From contig NZ_CP121471.1 of the NCBI RefSeq assembly GCF_033954835.1, positions 4,520,501 to 4,584,500 on the forward strand: a stretch of 64,000 nt of DNA. The letters are read 5' to 3'. This document shows positions 52,904 to 62,628 of the stretch, one piece after another. The DNA comes from Thiorhodovibrio frisius. GTDB taxonomy: Bacteria > Pseudomonadota > Gammaproteobacteria > Chromatiales > Chromatiaceae. A program made the position numbers and the translations under genes. A model generated the notes under the pieces. The model saw only the letters and a list, made by a program, of their open reading frames with translations, made no database searches and had not been told where the DNA came from. The number at the start of each line of letters is the position of its first letter. The stretch's first letter is position 1.

Positions 52904-54355
52904 ATGGAGTTGATTTTGGAGCTTGAAGATCTGGGCCTGCACCTTGTGCTCACGGCGCAGATGCTCGCGGTAATTCTAACCACGGCGCACATTCTGCTTA
53001 GCGACAGGGATGTAGCCTCCACTGTGGGCTGGACTGGCCTGGTCTGGCTCGCACCTCTGATCGGCCTTTTAATTTATTGGGTATTCGGCGTCAACCGCAT
53101 CCAGCGAAAGGCCCATCGGCTGCGGCCCCAAGGCTCCGCGCAGAGCGAGTCGGCAAGAATTGCGGCCGAAGATCGGGCGCATCATTTGCTTGAGCAGCGC
53201 TACCCCCACTGGGTGGCGCTCGGGCATCTCGGTGATGCCTTGACCCAATCGGTGCTGGAATCCGGCAATCGGGTGCGGGCGTTAATCAATGGCGATCAGG
53301 CGTATCCGGAGATGCTGCGCGCCATTGATGGAGCACATCACAGCATTGCCCTCTCTACTTATATTTTCGATATCGACGCGGCTGGCCGCCAGTTTGTCGC
53401 CGCGCTCGAACGCGCTCATCGCCGTGGCATCAAGGTGCGGGTGCTAATCGATGCCGTCGGTCAGCGCTACAGCCGTCCGCGCGCACCGCGCCTGCTGGCG
53501 CGCCTGGGGGTGCCAGTGGCGGTGTTTCTTGAGTCCCTGCTGCCGATTCGCAGTCAGTACCTCAATCTGCGCAATCATCGCAAAATTCTGGTGGTCGACG
53601 GACGCGTCGGCTTTACCGGCGGGCTGAACATTCGCGGTGGTTGCCTGCTGGCCAACCGCCCCCGCAACCCGGTGCAGGATCTGCATTTTCATCTGGAGGG
53701 GCCGGTAGTGCGCGGCCTGATGAGCGCCTTCGAAGTGGACTGGCATTTCACCACCGGCGAGCGCCTGAGCGGTAATGCCTGGTTTCCGCCCCTGATGCCG
53801 CTGGGAGACAGCCTGGCGCGCTGCCTGCCAGATGGACCCGATGAGGACTTCGACGTCATCCGCCGCATGATGCTTGGCGCTTTGGCCCAGGCGCGTCAAC
53901 GCGTCTGTATCATCTCCCCCTACTTTCTGCCGGATCAGGTCTTGCTCACCGCGCTCAATGTCACCGCGCTGCGCGGCGTCGATGTGCGAATTCTGCTCCC
54001 CGAGCGCAATAATCTCAGATTCGTCGAATGGGCCGCCCAGGCGCAGACGCGGCAGATTCTCGCCGGCGGCAGCCGGATGTTTCTCTCGCCACCGCCCTTC
54101 GACCACACCAAACTCATGCTGGTGGATGATCTCTGGTGCTTTTTTGGCTCCTCGAACTGGGACCCGCGCAGCCTGCGACTCAATTTTGAGCTAAATGTAG
54201 AAGTCTACGACCGTCCCCTCGCCCGCCACCTTCAGCTGTTGTTCGATGCCAAGCTACAGGCGGCAACAGAGATCAACGCCCAGCAGATGCGCACCCGCTC
54301 GGTGCCAATTAAACTGCGCGACGGCGCGGCACGGTTGTTGAGTCCCTATCTATGA
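52904..54355 (+). CDS. clsA: Cardiolipin synthase
   Basis: 483 residues, phospholipase-D superfamily. Two N-terminal membrane helices (VLTAQMLAVILTTAHILL and GWTGLVWLAPLIGLLIYWVF) precede two HKD motifs: RNHRKILVVDGRVGFTGGLN and FDHTKLMLVDDLWCFFGSSN. Length and topology match bacterial ClsA, which joins phosphatidylglycerol molecules into cardiolipin at the inner membrane. Divergent from pyrD. Confidence 0.92.
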   Translation: MELILELEDLGLHLVLTAQMLAVILTTAHILLSDRDVASTVGWTGLVWLAPLIGLLIYWVFGVNRIQRKAHRLRPQGSAQSESARIAAEDRAHHLLEQRYPHWVALGHLGDALTQSVLESGNRVRALINGDQAYPEMLRAIDGAHHSIALSTYIFDIDAAGRQFVAALERAHRRGIKVRVLIDAVGQRYSRPRAPRLLARLGVPVAVFLESLLPIRSQYLNLRNHRKILVVDGRVGFTGGLNIRGGCLLANRPRNPVQDLHFHLEGPVVRGLMSAFEVDWHFTTGERLSGNAWFPPLMPLGDSLARCLPDGPDEDFDVIRRMMLGALAQARQRVCIISPYFLPDQVLLTALNVTALRGVDVRILLPERNNLRFVEWAAQAQTRQILAGGSRMFLSPPPFDHTKLMLVDDLWCFFGSSNWDPRSLRLNFELNVEVYDRPLARHLQLLFDAKLQAATEINAQQMRTRSVPIKLRDGAARLLSPYL

Positions 54356-54541
54356 ACGATGGTGATGAAAAAACGCATCATCAAGCAGCTGGAGCGACGC
54401 TGCGGTCCGGGTGGTTACAACTAAATGATCTCGGTGTCTAATCAGGACGGCGATCTGCTCTGAATAATCTCCGCTCCGAACACTGTAATCGATCATCAGG
54501 GGCCTTGAATTTTCTGTCCGCAAGAACGAGGGAACGCGACA

Positions 54542-54664
54542 ATGACAACCGTCACACTTGATCTCCCCGATTCCTTGGCCGAGCGCGCTGGCGGAGCGGC
54601 GCCTATGGGTCGTAGCAGGATGGCATCCGCCTGGCTGATGCCTATTCCCTTAAACGAGTGCTGA
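54542..54664 (+). pseudogene. Possible antitoxin remnant
   Basis: A 40-codon frame starting MTTVTLDLPDSLAERAGGAA. The first 16 residues look like small antitoxins, but the rest has no such pattern, as if truncated. It lies in the 314-bp gap between clsA and the dihydroorotase gene, where I see nothing else apart from a short frame upstream. Weakly supported. Confidence 0.35.
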
Positions 54665-54669
54665 TTGCG

Positions 54670-56013
54670 ATGAAAACACTGCTGATTACCAATGCGCGCG
54701 TGGTAAACGAGGGGCGTCAATACGATGCCGATTTGTACGTCCGCAACGGACGCATCTATACGATCGGTGCCGATCTTCAATCGCGACCGGCGGACCAGGC
54801 CATTGATGCGCGCGGCCACCTGCTGCTGCCGGGCATGATCGACGACCAGGTGCATTTTCGCGAGCCGGGCTTGACGCACAAGGCGGAGATCGCGACCGAG
54901 TCCCGCGCGGCGGTGGCCGGCGGCATCACCAGCTTTCTTGAGATGCCCAACACCCAGCCGCCGACGCTGAGCCTGGAGGCACTGGAGGCCAAGTACCAGC
55001 GTGCCGCCCAGGTCTCGCCGGCCAATTTCGGCTTCTACCTCGGCGCGAGCAACGACAATCTGGACGCCATCCGCCGCCTGCCGGTCGGTGCCGCCTGCGG
55101 TGTAAAGGTCTTCATGGGCGCATCCACCGGCAACATGCTGGTCGATGACCCCAAGGTGCTGGCGAGTATCTTTGCTGAGGCACCGGTGCTAATCGCCACC
55201 CATTGCGAAGACACCCCGCTCATTCGCGCCAATGAGCAAGCCTATCGGGAGCAATACGGCGAGACGGTGCCGATGGAGATGCATCCGCTGATCCGCTCGG
55301 AAGAAGCCTGTTGGCGTTCGTCCTCGCTTGCGGTAGAGCTGGCGCGCCAGCACAACACCCGCCTGCATGTGCTGCATCTCACCACGGCGCGCGAACTCGG
55401 GTTATTCGAGCCCGGCTCGCACCGCGACAAGCGCATCACCGTCGAGGCCTGCGTGCATCACCTGTATTTTGACGCGCACGACTATGCCGAGAAAGGCAGC
55501 CTGATCAAATGTAACCCCGCCATCAAACAGCCAGAAGACCGCGCCGCGCTGCTTGCCGCAGTCACCGAGGGCCGCATCGACGTGATCGCCACCGACCACG
55601 CCCCCCATCTGCTCAGCGAAAAAGATGCGCCCTACTTCGCCGCCCCAGCCGGCCTGCCGCTGGTGCAACACGCCCTACCCAGTCTGTTTGAACATGTGCG
55701 CGTCGGCGCCCTGACGCTGGAAACCCTGGTCGAGAAAACCAGCCACGCGGTGGCCGATTGTTTCAACATTCAAGGTCGCGGCTACATCCGCGAGGGCTAC
55801 TGGGCCGACCTGGTGCTGATCGACCCCAACAGCCCGCACGCCATCAACCGCGCCGAAGTCTTGAGCAAATGCGGCTGGTCGCCCTTCGAGGGGCGGACAT
55901 TCAGCGCGCGCGTGCTCGCAACTTTGGTCAATGGTGACCTCATCTGGCAAAACGGAGCACTCAATCCGCAAGCGACCGCCGGCATGCGCCTAGAGTTTGG
56001 CGCTACGCGCTGA
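54670..56013 (+). CDS. pyrC: Dihydroorotase, class I
   Basis: 447 residues from MKTLLITNARVVNEGRQYDA; a GTG at 54658 is an alternative. Amidohydrolase with metal motifs GMIDDQVHFREPGLTHKAEI, the carboxylated-Lys region CGVKVFMGASTGNML, ATHCEDTPL, LHVLHLTTA and ATDHAPHLLSEK. Closes carbamoyl-aspartate to dihydroorotate, the step before PyrD, whose gene is 2 kb away. Ends 140 bp before the CRISPR array. Confidence 0.9.
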   Translation: MKTLLITNARVVNEGRQYDADLYVRNGRIYTIGADLQSRPADQAIDARGHLLLPGMIDDQVHFREPGLTHKAEIATESRAAVAGGITSFLEMPNTQPPTLSLEALEAKYQRAAQVSPANFGFYLGASNDNLDAIRRLPVGAACGVKVFMGASTGNMLVDDPKVLASIFAEAPVLIATHCEDTPLIRANEQAYREQYGETVPMEMHPLIRSEEACWRSSSLAVELARQHNTRLHVLHLTTARELGLFEPGSHRDKRITVEACVHHLYFDAHDYAEKGSLIKCNPAIKQPEDRAALLAAVTEGRIDVIATDHAPHLLSEKDAPYFAAPAGLPLVQHALPSLFEHVRVGALTLETLVEKTSHAVADCFNIQGRGYIREGYWADLVLIDPNSPHAINRAEVLSKCGWSPFEGRTFSARVLATLVNGDLIWQNGALNPQATAGMRLEFGATR

Positions 56014-56153
56014 ACCGGCCGACTCGAAGCGTCCGCCCCGGCAAGTTCGACCATGCAGTCTTCCAGCCAGCCGCCGAGAGACCACTAGAACCCCGCAGAC
56101 CGACCCGGGCCAAGGCGCGCTCGACCTGGGCTGCCGGCCGCTCGGAATTTTCC

Positions 56154-58145
56154 GTCTTACATCCCCAAAAAACGGGTCGTAGTTCGGGTCGCAGAAAATG
56201 CGTACAAAGCAAAAGCCGAGCTTGTCTTAATCCCTTAAAAATCGGGTCATCGTTCGGGTCCTTCGACGGCAGCGAGATGCCCGTCTGCAGGCGTCTTAAT
56301 CCCCTAAAAATCGGGTCATCGTTCGGGTCCCAACAGAAGGATGCTTCCTCGGCGGCGAGCAGTCTTAATCCCCTAAAAATCGGGTCATCGTTCGGGTCAG
56401 GATGCTTCGAGCCGGCGCTCGACTCGAACAAGTCTTAATCCCCTAAAAATCGGGTCATCGTTCGGGTCCGCCATGGATCTGTTGGGTGTCGAGGTGATAG
56501 CGTCTTAATCCCCTAAAAATCGGGTCATCGTTCGGGTCAGCGCACGCAAATCGCATCTGGCAAAAATCTGCGTCTTAATCCCCTAAAAATCGGGTCATCG
56601 TTCGGGTCCAAATGGATTCCGTTAATACCGGCGCTTCCAAACGTCTTAATCCCCTAAAAATCGGGTCATCGTTCGGGTCGGCCAGCTAGACGTAATCGCA
56701 AGCGCGGGCGCCGTCTTAATCCCCTAAAAATCGGGTCATCGTTCGGGTCCGACCAACAACGCCCAAGGACGGGCGCAGCGCAGGTCTTAATCCCCTAAAA
56801 ATCGGGTCATCGTTCGGGTCACGCGCGCGGACATGAAGAGTGCCCGCACTGCGTCTTAATCCCCTAAAAATCGGGTCATCGTTCGGGTCATGACGGATGA
56901 GGACTACGCGCTGCGAGCGGCGTCTTAATCCCCTAAAAATCGGGTCATCGTTCGGGTCCAGGCCACGTGGATGGCGTGGCCTTAGTCCGCGGTCTTAATC
57001 CCCTAAAAATCGGGTCATCGTTCGGGTCGACCTTAAAGGACGGGGCGTCAATGGAGGAAAAGTCTTAATCCCCTAAAAATCGGGTCATCGTTCGGGTCCC
57101 CCAGCCCAAGAGGAAGCCTTCACCCGCATAGTCTTAATCCCCTAAAAATCGGGTCATCGTTCGGGTCTAAGTACGCCCTGAAAGTGATCCTCGATCGATC
57201 GTCTTAATCCCCTAAAAATCGGGTCATCGTTCGGGTCCGCCACTTCAGGCCACGTGGATGGCGTGGCCTTGTCTTAATCCCCTAAAAATCGGGTCATCGT
57301 TCGGATCCTCGGCGATTGAGAAGATGCCGATTGAGGAAGTGTCTTAATCCCCTAAAAATCGGGTCATCGTTCGGGTCGGAGCTGTCGGCGAAGCAAAAGA
57401 CCGACATGGCGTCTTAATCCCCTAAAAATCGGGTCATCGTTCGGGTCCAAGAAAGGTAAGAACACCCCTCGCACGATATTGTCTTAATCCCCTAAAAATC
57501 GGGTCATCGTTCGGGTCGAGAGTCGATTGAGCAAGCGCTCAGGTTCGAGCGTCTTAATCCCCTAAAAATCGGGTCATCGTTCGGGTCCGTCCATCCTGCG
57601 CAGTACCTCGAAGCACTGTGTGTCTTAATCCCCTAAAAATCGGGTCATCGTTCGGGTCACACTACCGTATCATCACTCCCAGACGATATCGTCTTAATCC
57701 CCTAAAAATCGGGTCATCGTTCGGGTCCTTCAAGGCATACCTAGTGAACTACGCCCTGAAAGTCTTAATCCCCTAAAAATCGGGTCATCGTTCGGGTCGA
57801 CATGACCATAGACTATGCGCGTCCCATCGGTCTTAATCCCCTAAAAATCGGGTCATCGTTCGGGTCCCATCATGCTACACGACATCTACCAAGTCCTCCG
57901 GTCTTAATCCCCTAAAAATCGGGTCATCGTTCGGGTCCAATCGTAGCGACCACCATTGACTACGGCAACGGTCTTAATCCCCTAAAAATCGGGTCATCGT
58001 TCGGGTCGTTATTATTGGCAACCATGTTATACTTACCAGTCTTAATCCCCTAAAAATCGGGTCATCGTTCGGGTCTCGTCGGCCCAGCATCTACGATTCT
58101 CTGGTGTCGTCTTAATCCCCTAAAAATCGGGTCATCGTTCGGGTC
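56154..58145 (-). CRISPR. CRISPR array, 29 repeats and 28 spacers
   Basis: Repeats of 37 bp start GTCTTAATCC and end CGTTCGGGTC on the plus strand; spacers are 31-34 bp. The first repeat (56154-56190) is degenerate and the second has one change, so the left end is the old, leader-distal end. Repeat 17 (57271-57307) also has one change. Transcription is therefore expected on the minus strand, toward the left, as for the cas genes; the crRNA 5' tag would be ATTAAGAC. Spacers at 56959-56991 and 57238-57270 share 25 bp. Confidence 0.98.
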
Positions 58146-58282
58146 CGCCAGAGCGGGAAAGCGCCATTTAAACAGATACTTACAAGGGCAGCTGACGGAA
58201 ATATCGTGTACAGAAAAGTTCACGTGCATTTGGTAGCTTGTTGCTTTCCCTGACTGAAAATTAGCCTTTGTTTCAGCGATGG
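58146..58282 (-). promoter_or_regulatory. Probable CRISPR leader
   Basis: 137 bp between the newest repeat and the end of the cas2-like gene. More AT-rich than its surroundings and without a gene. Assigned as leader because repeat decay is at the opposite end of the array. Confidence 0.65.
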
Positions 58283-58633
58283 TCAAGTCCGACCGACGCG
58301 GATGTTTTGTGCGTTGACCATGGCGGCGAGGGCGTCGGTCAGACCCGCGTTGGCGGGGATGTCGATGCCACCGGGGAGCCATTGGCGGCCGTATTGGTCG
58401 GCGTCGAATTGGAGCGGCAGGGGGTAGACGCGGATGTCGTCTTCTTTGGGGTTGATGATGTCGTCGAGCTCGCCGAGCAGTTCATCAAGGGTGCGGCTGG
58501 TGCCAACAACGAGAAAGACTGAATACTGCAGGGGCATTCCGTAACCTTTGACGGTGCGATGCACCCGGACGAGGCGTTTGCGATCAGCAATGTCGTAGGC
58601 CAGCAGATAGGGACGTATTTGGTTGGCGGCCAT
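58283..58633 (-). CDS. cas2: Cas2 of the second adaptation pair
   Basis: 116 residues from MAANQIRPYLLAYDIADRKR; the frame is open to 58726. Cas2 ferredoxin fold: YLLAYDIADRKRLVRVHRTV, YGMPLQYSVFLVVGT, PKEDDIRVYPLPL. About 25 residues longer than the reconstructed other Cas2 because of a C-terminal extension. Lies 10 bp after the second cas1-like gene and 137 bp from the array, so it is the cas2 nearest the leader and, with its partner, could be the working adaptation pair. Confidence 0.87.
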   Translation of the reverse strand: MAANQIRPYLLAYDIADRKRLVRVHRTVKGYGMPLQYSVFLVVGTSRTLDELLGELDDIINPKEDDIRVYPLPLQFDADQYGRQWLPGGIDIPANAGLTDALAAMVNAQNIRVGRT

Positions 58634-58643
58634 TGGCGGTGCC

Positions 58644-59495
58644 TCAGGTTTCGCTGACCAGCCAGCGGTGGAGGCAGTTGGTGATGTCGTGGCCACGCTG
58701 GGCAACGCGGGCGGCGCGGGATTCAAACAGGCGTGCAGTTTCGGAATGACGAGGGAGTCGCAACGGTTGCCGGCGATGGCGGGCGGCGTCGAAGCGGCGG
58801 CGCAGCCAGCCGATGCGCGCGGGTTCGAGGTACCACATCAGCAGTTCGGCGAGGTCGCGCGCCAGGCTGGGCTCGCCGCTTTGGCCAAGCTCGGTATTGT
58901 GGCCAAAGCCGAGGTCATGCAGGTGGGCGGCCATCCATTGGTAAGCGAAGGAGCGAAGCCATTGCCGGGTGCGCTCGGCACCGCGGTTGCCAGCGTATTG
59001 CTGGGCTTGGTGCTCAATCCAGGCGCGGCCGGTGCGCGGGTCGCGCGCGCCTTGCGGGGCGCCAAGGCGGGCACAGGCCCAGTAGGCGGTGCGGGCGCGG
59101 GCGATGCGCAGCCAGTGCCCGTAAAGGCCAAGGGCATGAGGTAGAAGCATGAGTTCGGTAAAGCGCAGCAGGAGTTCGTCGCGTTCGCCGGGGCGCCCGA
59201 GCAGGCGGGCTTGTATCTCGCCGTCGTCGGTAACAAAGATGACGCTGATACCGCGCGCGGCGCAAGCGAGCAGAGCCTCGCTGGTCCATTGCACGCGGGT
59301 GCTGCTATGGACGCGGCCGATGCGGGCAAGTGGAAAGATTTGTTCAGCGCGCTCATCGCGTTGGATGCTGAGCGCGCGACCGTCGAGCAGGACGCGGGTG
59401 TCGCTGCCGGCGGCGAGGTAGAGTGGCCGGGCGTCGAGTTCGAACGCGCGTTCGACGGTCTCGGCGCTGGGTTGGTGCGCGGTCTGAACGATCAA
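58644..59495 (-). CDS. Divergent Cas1-like protein
   Basis: 283 residues. N-terminal beta domain ARPLYLAAGSDTRVLLDGRA with the Cas1 pattern ISVIFVTDDGEIQARLLG, then a helical domain with LGFGHNTELGQSGEPSLARD (possible His and Asp ligands). The usual Glu-bearing EGxxAxxYF block seen in the neighbour at E163 is not found. It may be a non-catalytic or diverged partner. Overlaps cas1 by 4 bp (ATGA) and is followed by its cas2. Identity as Cas1-like is clear by layout; activity is uncertain. Confidence 0.78.
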   Translation of the reverse strand: MIVQTAHQPSAETVERAFELDARPLYLAAGSDTRVLLDGRALSIQRDERAEQIFPLARIGRVHSSTRVQWTSEALLACAARGISVIFVTDDGEIQARLLGRPGERDELLLRFTELMLLPHALGLYGHWLRIARARTAYWACARLGAPQGARDPRTGRAWIEHQAQQYAGNRGAERTRQWLRSFAYQWMAAHLHDLGFGHNTELGQSGEPSLARDLAELLMWYLEPARIGWLRRRFDAARHRRQPLRLPRHSETARLFESRAARVAQRGHDITNCLHRWLVSET

Positions 59496-60469
59496 AACGG
59501 AATCTCCGGGTCGATGGCGTCTGTGTTAGCGGCTTCGGCCAAGCGCCCGGCAAGCTTGCGGCTGGCGCGGCGCAGCAGGCGGCGGTGCGGGCGGACGAAG
59601 ACTTGCCAGGCGCTGTAGAAGTGTTCGCGTCCGGCCTTGCCGAGCAGGCAGGCGTCGCCCTCGCGGGAAAAGTGGTCGGGCCGCAGGTGGCGGGTGCGGA
59701 ACTGCTCCCATACCCAAGTGTCAGCAAGCGGGCGCAGCGGCTCGATCAGGTCGGAGGCGAGGGATTCGCGCCCGAAGTCGAGTGTATGGTAGTAGCCGAT
59801 GATGGGGTCGAGACCGGCGCCATAGGCGGCATGGACGGCCTCAGCATGCAGCAGGGTGTAGGCGAGCGAGAGCACGGCATTGACCGGATCGCGCGGCGGG
59901 CGGCGGTTGCGGCCGGTAAAGTCCAGCTCGGGCGCGAATAGGCCGCAGTAGGCTTTGAAGTAGGCTGCGGCGCCAGCGCCCTCGATGCCGCGCAGAGTGT
60001 CGATGCTGGCGCTGACCGGGTCGGTGGCGTGCGCGCGGGCTTGCATCAGTTGCTCGCGGGCTTTGGTGAGCGTCAGGCGCAGGTCGGGGCGTTCGCGCAG
60101 GGCGGCGACAATCAGGCGCTGCTGGCGGCGGAGTTTGCCGCGCACCAGACGGCGGGTCCAGGTCAGGCACCAGGCGAGATCGTCGGTCAGGCGCAGTTGG
60201 CCGACGCGCCGGGCGCCGTCGTTGCCGCTGCGACCATGGACGATGGCAAGCTTGCTGGCGTTGCGTCCGCCAAAGATGACAATCGCAATGCCGGCGTCGG
60301 CCAGATTGGCGAGCAGGCTGCTTTCTATGCTGACGGCGCTGCGCATGACGACGCTTTCGAGCAGATTGAGGGGCACGGTGCCGCGACGTTCCTTGTCGGT
60401 GTAAATGGCGAGCGCGCGGCCTTCGAGCTTCAGGCGGGTATCGCGGCGGTCGAGGTAGAGAGTGGTCAT
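59492..60469 (-). CDS. cas1: Cas1 endonuclease/integrase
   Basis: 325 residues. Integrates spacers together with Cas2. Catalytic residues are in LRGIEGAGAAAYF (Glu163), IGYYHTLDFGRE (His228) and SLASDLIEPLRP (Asp240, Glu243). The N-terminal beta domain begins MTTLYLDRRDTRLKLEGRAL. Its original cas2 partner lies upstream, split by an insertion sequence; the divergent cas1-like gene overlaps its stop. Confidence 0.93.
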   Translation of the reverse strand: MTTLYLDRRDTRLKLEGRALAIYTDKERRGTVPLNLLESVVMRSAVSIESSLLANLADAGIAIVIFGGRNASKLAIVHGRSGNDGARRVGQLRLTDDLAWCLTWTRRLVRGKLRRQQRLIVAALRERPDLRLTLTKAREQLMQARAHATDPVSASIDTLRGIEGAGAAAYFKAYCGLFAPELDFTGRNRRPPRDPVNAVLSLAYTLLHAEAVHAAYGAGLDPIIGYYHTLDFGRESLASDLIEPLRPLADTWVWEQFRTRHLRPDHFSREGDACLLGKAGREHFYSAWQVFVRPHRRLLRRASRKLAGRLAEAANTDAIDPEIPF

Positions 60470-60513
60470 TGGCGGGGTAAGCGTGTACAGTAGGGAGGAA
60501 CAGGTGTGCGCAA

Positions 60514-60720
60514 TTAGCCGACGTAAAAGTAAGCAGGATCGGCGGGTTTGATGGCTTTTCCGCGCACGCGGACCTTGCTGCGGGGCTCGAGGCGCAGCAG
60601 CATGAAGCGATCTTCTTCGCCATTGAGCAGGGCCTGGATTTCTTCGAGCAGCGTGCTGCGTTCAGCGGGGGTGAGAAAGCACTCGAAGACGGATTTCTGC
60701 CGTCCGCTGGCATAGCCTTT
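60514..60720 (-). pseudogene. cas2: cas2, 3' part (split by insertion sequence)
   Basis: Encodes YASGRQKSVFECFLTPAERS to FYVG and stop, a typical Cas2 second half. The 5' part is at 62474-62560. Joining the halves after removing the element and one 9-bp duplicate gives an unbroken frame of about 94 residues, so the gene was intact before the insertion. Confidence 0.9.
60712..60720. repeat. Target-site duplication, left
   Basis: ATAGCCTTT, repeated at 62474-62482 on the other side of the insertion sequence. Confidence 0.88.
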
Positions 60721-62473
60721 GGGTGCGGCTCCTTTAGAACGACGCTCAGCGACTAGAAAACAACAGCTTAACCAGCTAGAAACCTGAGGACAGGGAAGAC
60801 AGGGCCTCCACTCGGGTGCGAAACTGAAGGGACGAAACTTTTGTCACGGACCCTGAGGAGACCCTGTCGATGCCATGCTACACGATTTCTTTGCCAAGCC
60901 TCGATTGCTACGAGGGGGCGATCGCGCAGTTCGTCCAACTGCTTGAGACGCTGAGCGGGGAGCAAGCCCAACATGCCACGCACGGGGAAATCGAAGCGCT
61001 GGTGCAACAGGGCGGCATGAAGCTGCTGTGTGAGATGGTCCAGTCGCACCTGGAACAAAGAGCGCGAGAGGAACCGCGGTATGCGTCCGTGATTGGCGCC
61101 GATGGTTATCCCCGGACCCATCATCGCGCCGGCTGTACCCGACTTCTGGAGACCCGCTTTGGGGAAGTGACCGTCACGCGCCGGGGCTACGGTGCGCGGG
61201 GACTCCAGAGCGTCTTCCCCTTGGATGCTGAGCTGAATCTGCCCCCGGGCAGGTATTCCCATGGCCTGTGCGAGGTGCTGGCCGGTGAGGTCGTGAACAA
61301 CTCCTTCGACGCCGCGCTTGCGGCACTCGAACAAGCCGGCGGCGGGACGCTGGCCAAGCGCCAAGCCGAGGAGGTGGCCGTGCATCTGAGCCAGGACTTC
61401 GACGCCTTCTACGCCCAACCCTTTGTCCCCCAGGAGCCGAATGAAGCGAGCGAACGCCTCCTGATCATCAGTGCTGACGGCAAGGGCATCGTGATGCGCC
61501 CCAGCGATTTGCGCGAGGCCACCCGCAAGGCGCGCGAGCGCCAAGCGCACAAGCAACAGACCCGGCTGAGTCCTGGGGAGAAAAAGCAGCGCAAACGCAT
61601 GGCCACCGTCGCCTCGGTCTATGAGGTCGAGCCCTACCCACGCACCCCAGAGCAGATCCTTGATCCCAAACAAGCCCCCGCGGGCAAACGTCCCGAAGTC
61701 CAGAACAAACGCACCTGGGCACGCGTGGAGGCCGATCAGCGCACCGTCATCGAGCAGGCGTTTGAGGAGGCCATGCGCCGCGACCCGGATCAGCACCGCC
61801 GCTGGGTGGTGCTCTGTGACGGTCAGGAAGATCTGCTGCGCCAAGTCACAGCCGCGGCCGAGCGCTACAAGGTCGAGGTGGTGGTGATCCAGGACTTCAT
61901 CCATGTGCTGGAATATCTGTGGAAAGCCGCGCATGCGCTCTTTCCCGAGACCCCCGCGGAGCGCGAGCAGTGGGTGATGGAGCGCGCCATGGCCATCCTC
62001 GAAGGTCGCGCCCACGACGTGGCCGTGGGACTGCGCCGCGCGGCAACGCGCAAGCAACTCGGCGAGACGGCGCGCAAACCCATCGATAAGGCGGCCGACT
62101 ATATCGACAACAACCGCGAGCGCCTCGAATACGACCAAGCGCTTGCGCTGGGGCTGCCAATCGCCACTGGTGTGATCGAAGGCGCCTGTCGCCATCTCGT
62201 CAAAGATCGCATGGATCTCACCGGGGCGCGTTGGGGGCTGGCCCGCGCCGAGGCGATCCTGAAACTGCGCTCACTAAAGATCAGTGGGGACTTGCCGGCC
62301 TATCTTGCGTTTCACTTCGCTGAGCACCGACGCCACTATCCAGGACCACCGATCCCGCTGGACTTGCCCGTGGCGGCATGATGTCTCACTTGCGCCATCA
62401 CCATCGACCGGAAACGTCGCCCGCAACCGCTGGATTCTGCGGCGCTTGGCGTCGTTCCAAAAGAGCCGCACCC
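60721..62473 (+). mobile_element. ISKra4-like insertion sequence, 1753 bp
   Basis: Ends are imperfect inverted repeats: GGGTGCGGCTCCTTTAGAAC on the left and GGGTGCGGCTCTTTTGGAAC (reverse complement) on the right, similarity continuing about 10 bp further. A 9-bp target duplication flanks it (60712-60720, 62474-62482). It carries one transposase gene and interrupts cas2. Confidence 0.9.
60870..62381 (+). CDS. ISKra4-family transposase
   Basis: 503 residues, GAGGAG before the ATG. DDE-type motifs: IISADGKGIVMRPSDL, VVLCDGQEDLLRQV, then TGVIEGACRHLVKDRMDLTG with the conserved C-terminal Glu and GARW. N-terminal part has an HTH-like helical region. The frame is complete and no decay is visible, so the element may still be active. 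Confidence 0.9.
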   Translation: MPCYTISLPSLDCYEGAIAQFVQLLETLSGEQAQHATHGEIEALVQQGGMKLLCEMVQSHLEQRAREEPRYASVIGADGYPRTHHRAGCTRLLETRFGEVTVTRRGYGARGLQSVFPLDAELNLPPGRYSHGLCEVLAGEVVNNSFDAALAALEQAGGGTLAKRQAEEVAVHLSQDFDAFYAQPFVPQEPNEASERLLIISADGKGIVMRPSDLREATRKARERQAHKQQTRLSPGEKKQRKRMATVASVYEVEPYPRTPEQILDPKQAPAGKRPEVQNKRTWARVEADQRTVIEQAFEEAMRRDPDQHRRWVVLCDGQEDLLRQVTAAAERYKVEVVVIQDFIHVLEYLWKAAHALFPETPAEREQWVMERAMAILEGRAHDVAVGLRRAATRKQLGETARKPIDKAADYIDNNRERLEYDQALALGLPIATGVIEGACRHLVKDRMDLTGARWGLARAEAILKLRSLKISGDLPAYLAFHFAEHRRHYPGPPIPLDLPVAA

Positions 62474-62482
62474 ATAGCCTTT
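62474..62482. repeat. Target-site duplication, right
   Basis: ATAGCCTTT, partner of 60712-60720. Confidence 0.88.
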
Positions 62483-62560
62483 GAGGACTTTCAGCGCGTC
62501 CTGGAGCCGGGCGGGGCTGGACACGTCGTAGGCGGCGATGTAGAGCTGACGCTGAGGCAT
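62474..62560 (-). pseudogene. cas2: cas2, 5' part (split by insertion sequence)
   Basis: Encodes MPQRQLYIAAYDVSSPARLQ to LKVLKGY from the ATG at 62560, then meets the insertion sequence. Completes the 3' part at 60514-60720. Confidence 0.88.
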
Positions 62561-62628
62561 GGGGTTAAGGCTAACCCCGCGTGGGCGCTTTGTCTGCGCC
62601 GGCAAGCTTGCGGGGCTTGGTTAGACAA

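Noticed and set aside
56003-56431. Minus-strand frame with repeated DPNDDPIFRGLR
   Set aside because: Translation of CRISPR repeats, not a protein.
60768-62195. 475-codon minus-strand frame
   Set aside because: Antisense of the transposase gene, which has recognisable catalytic motifs.
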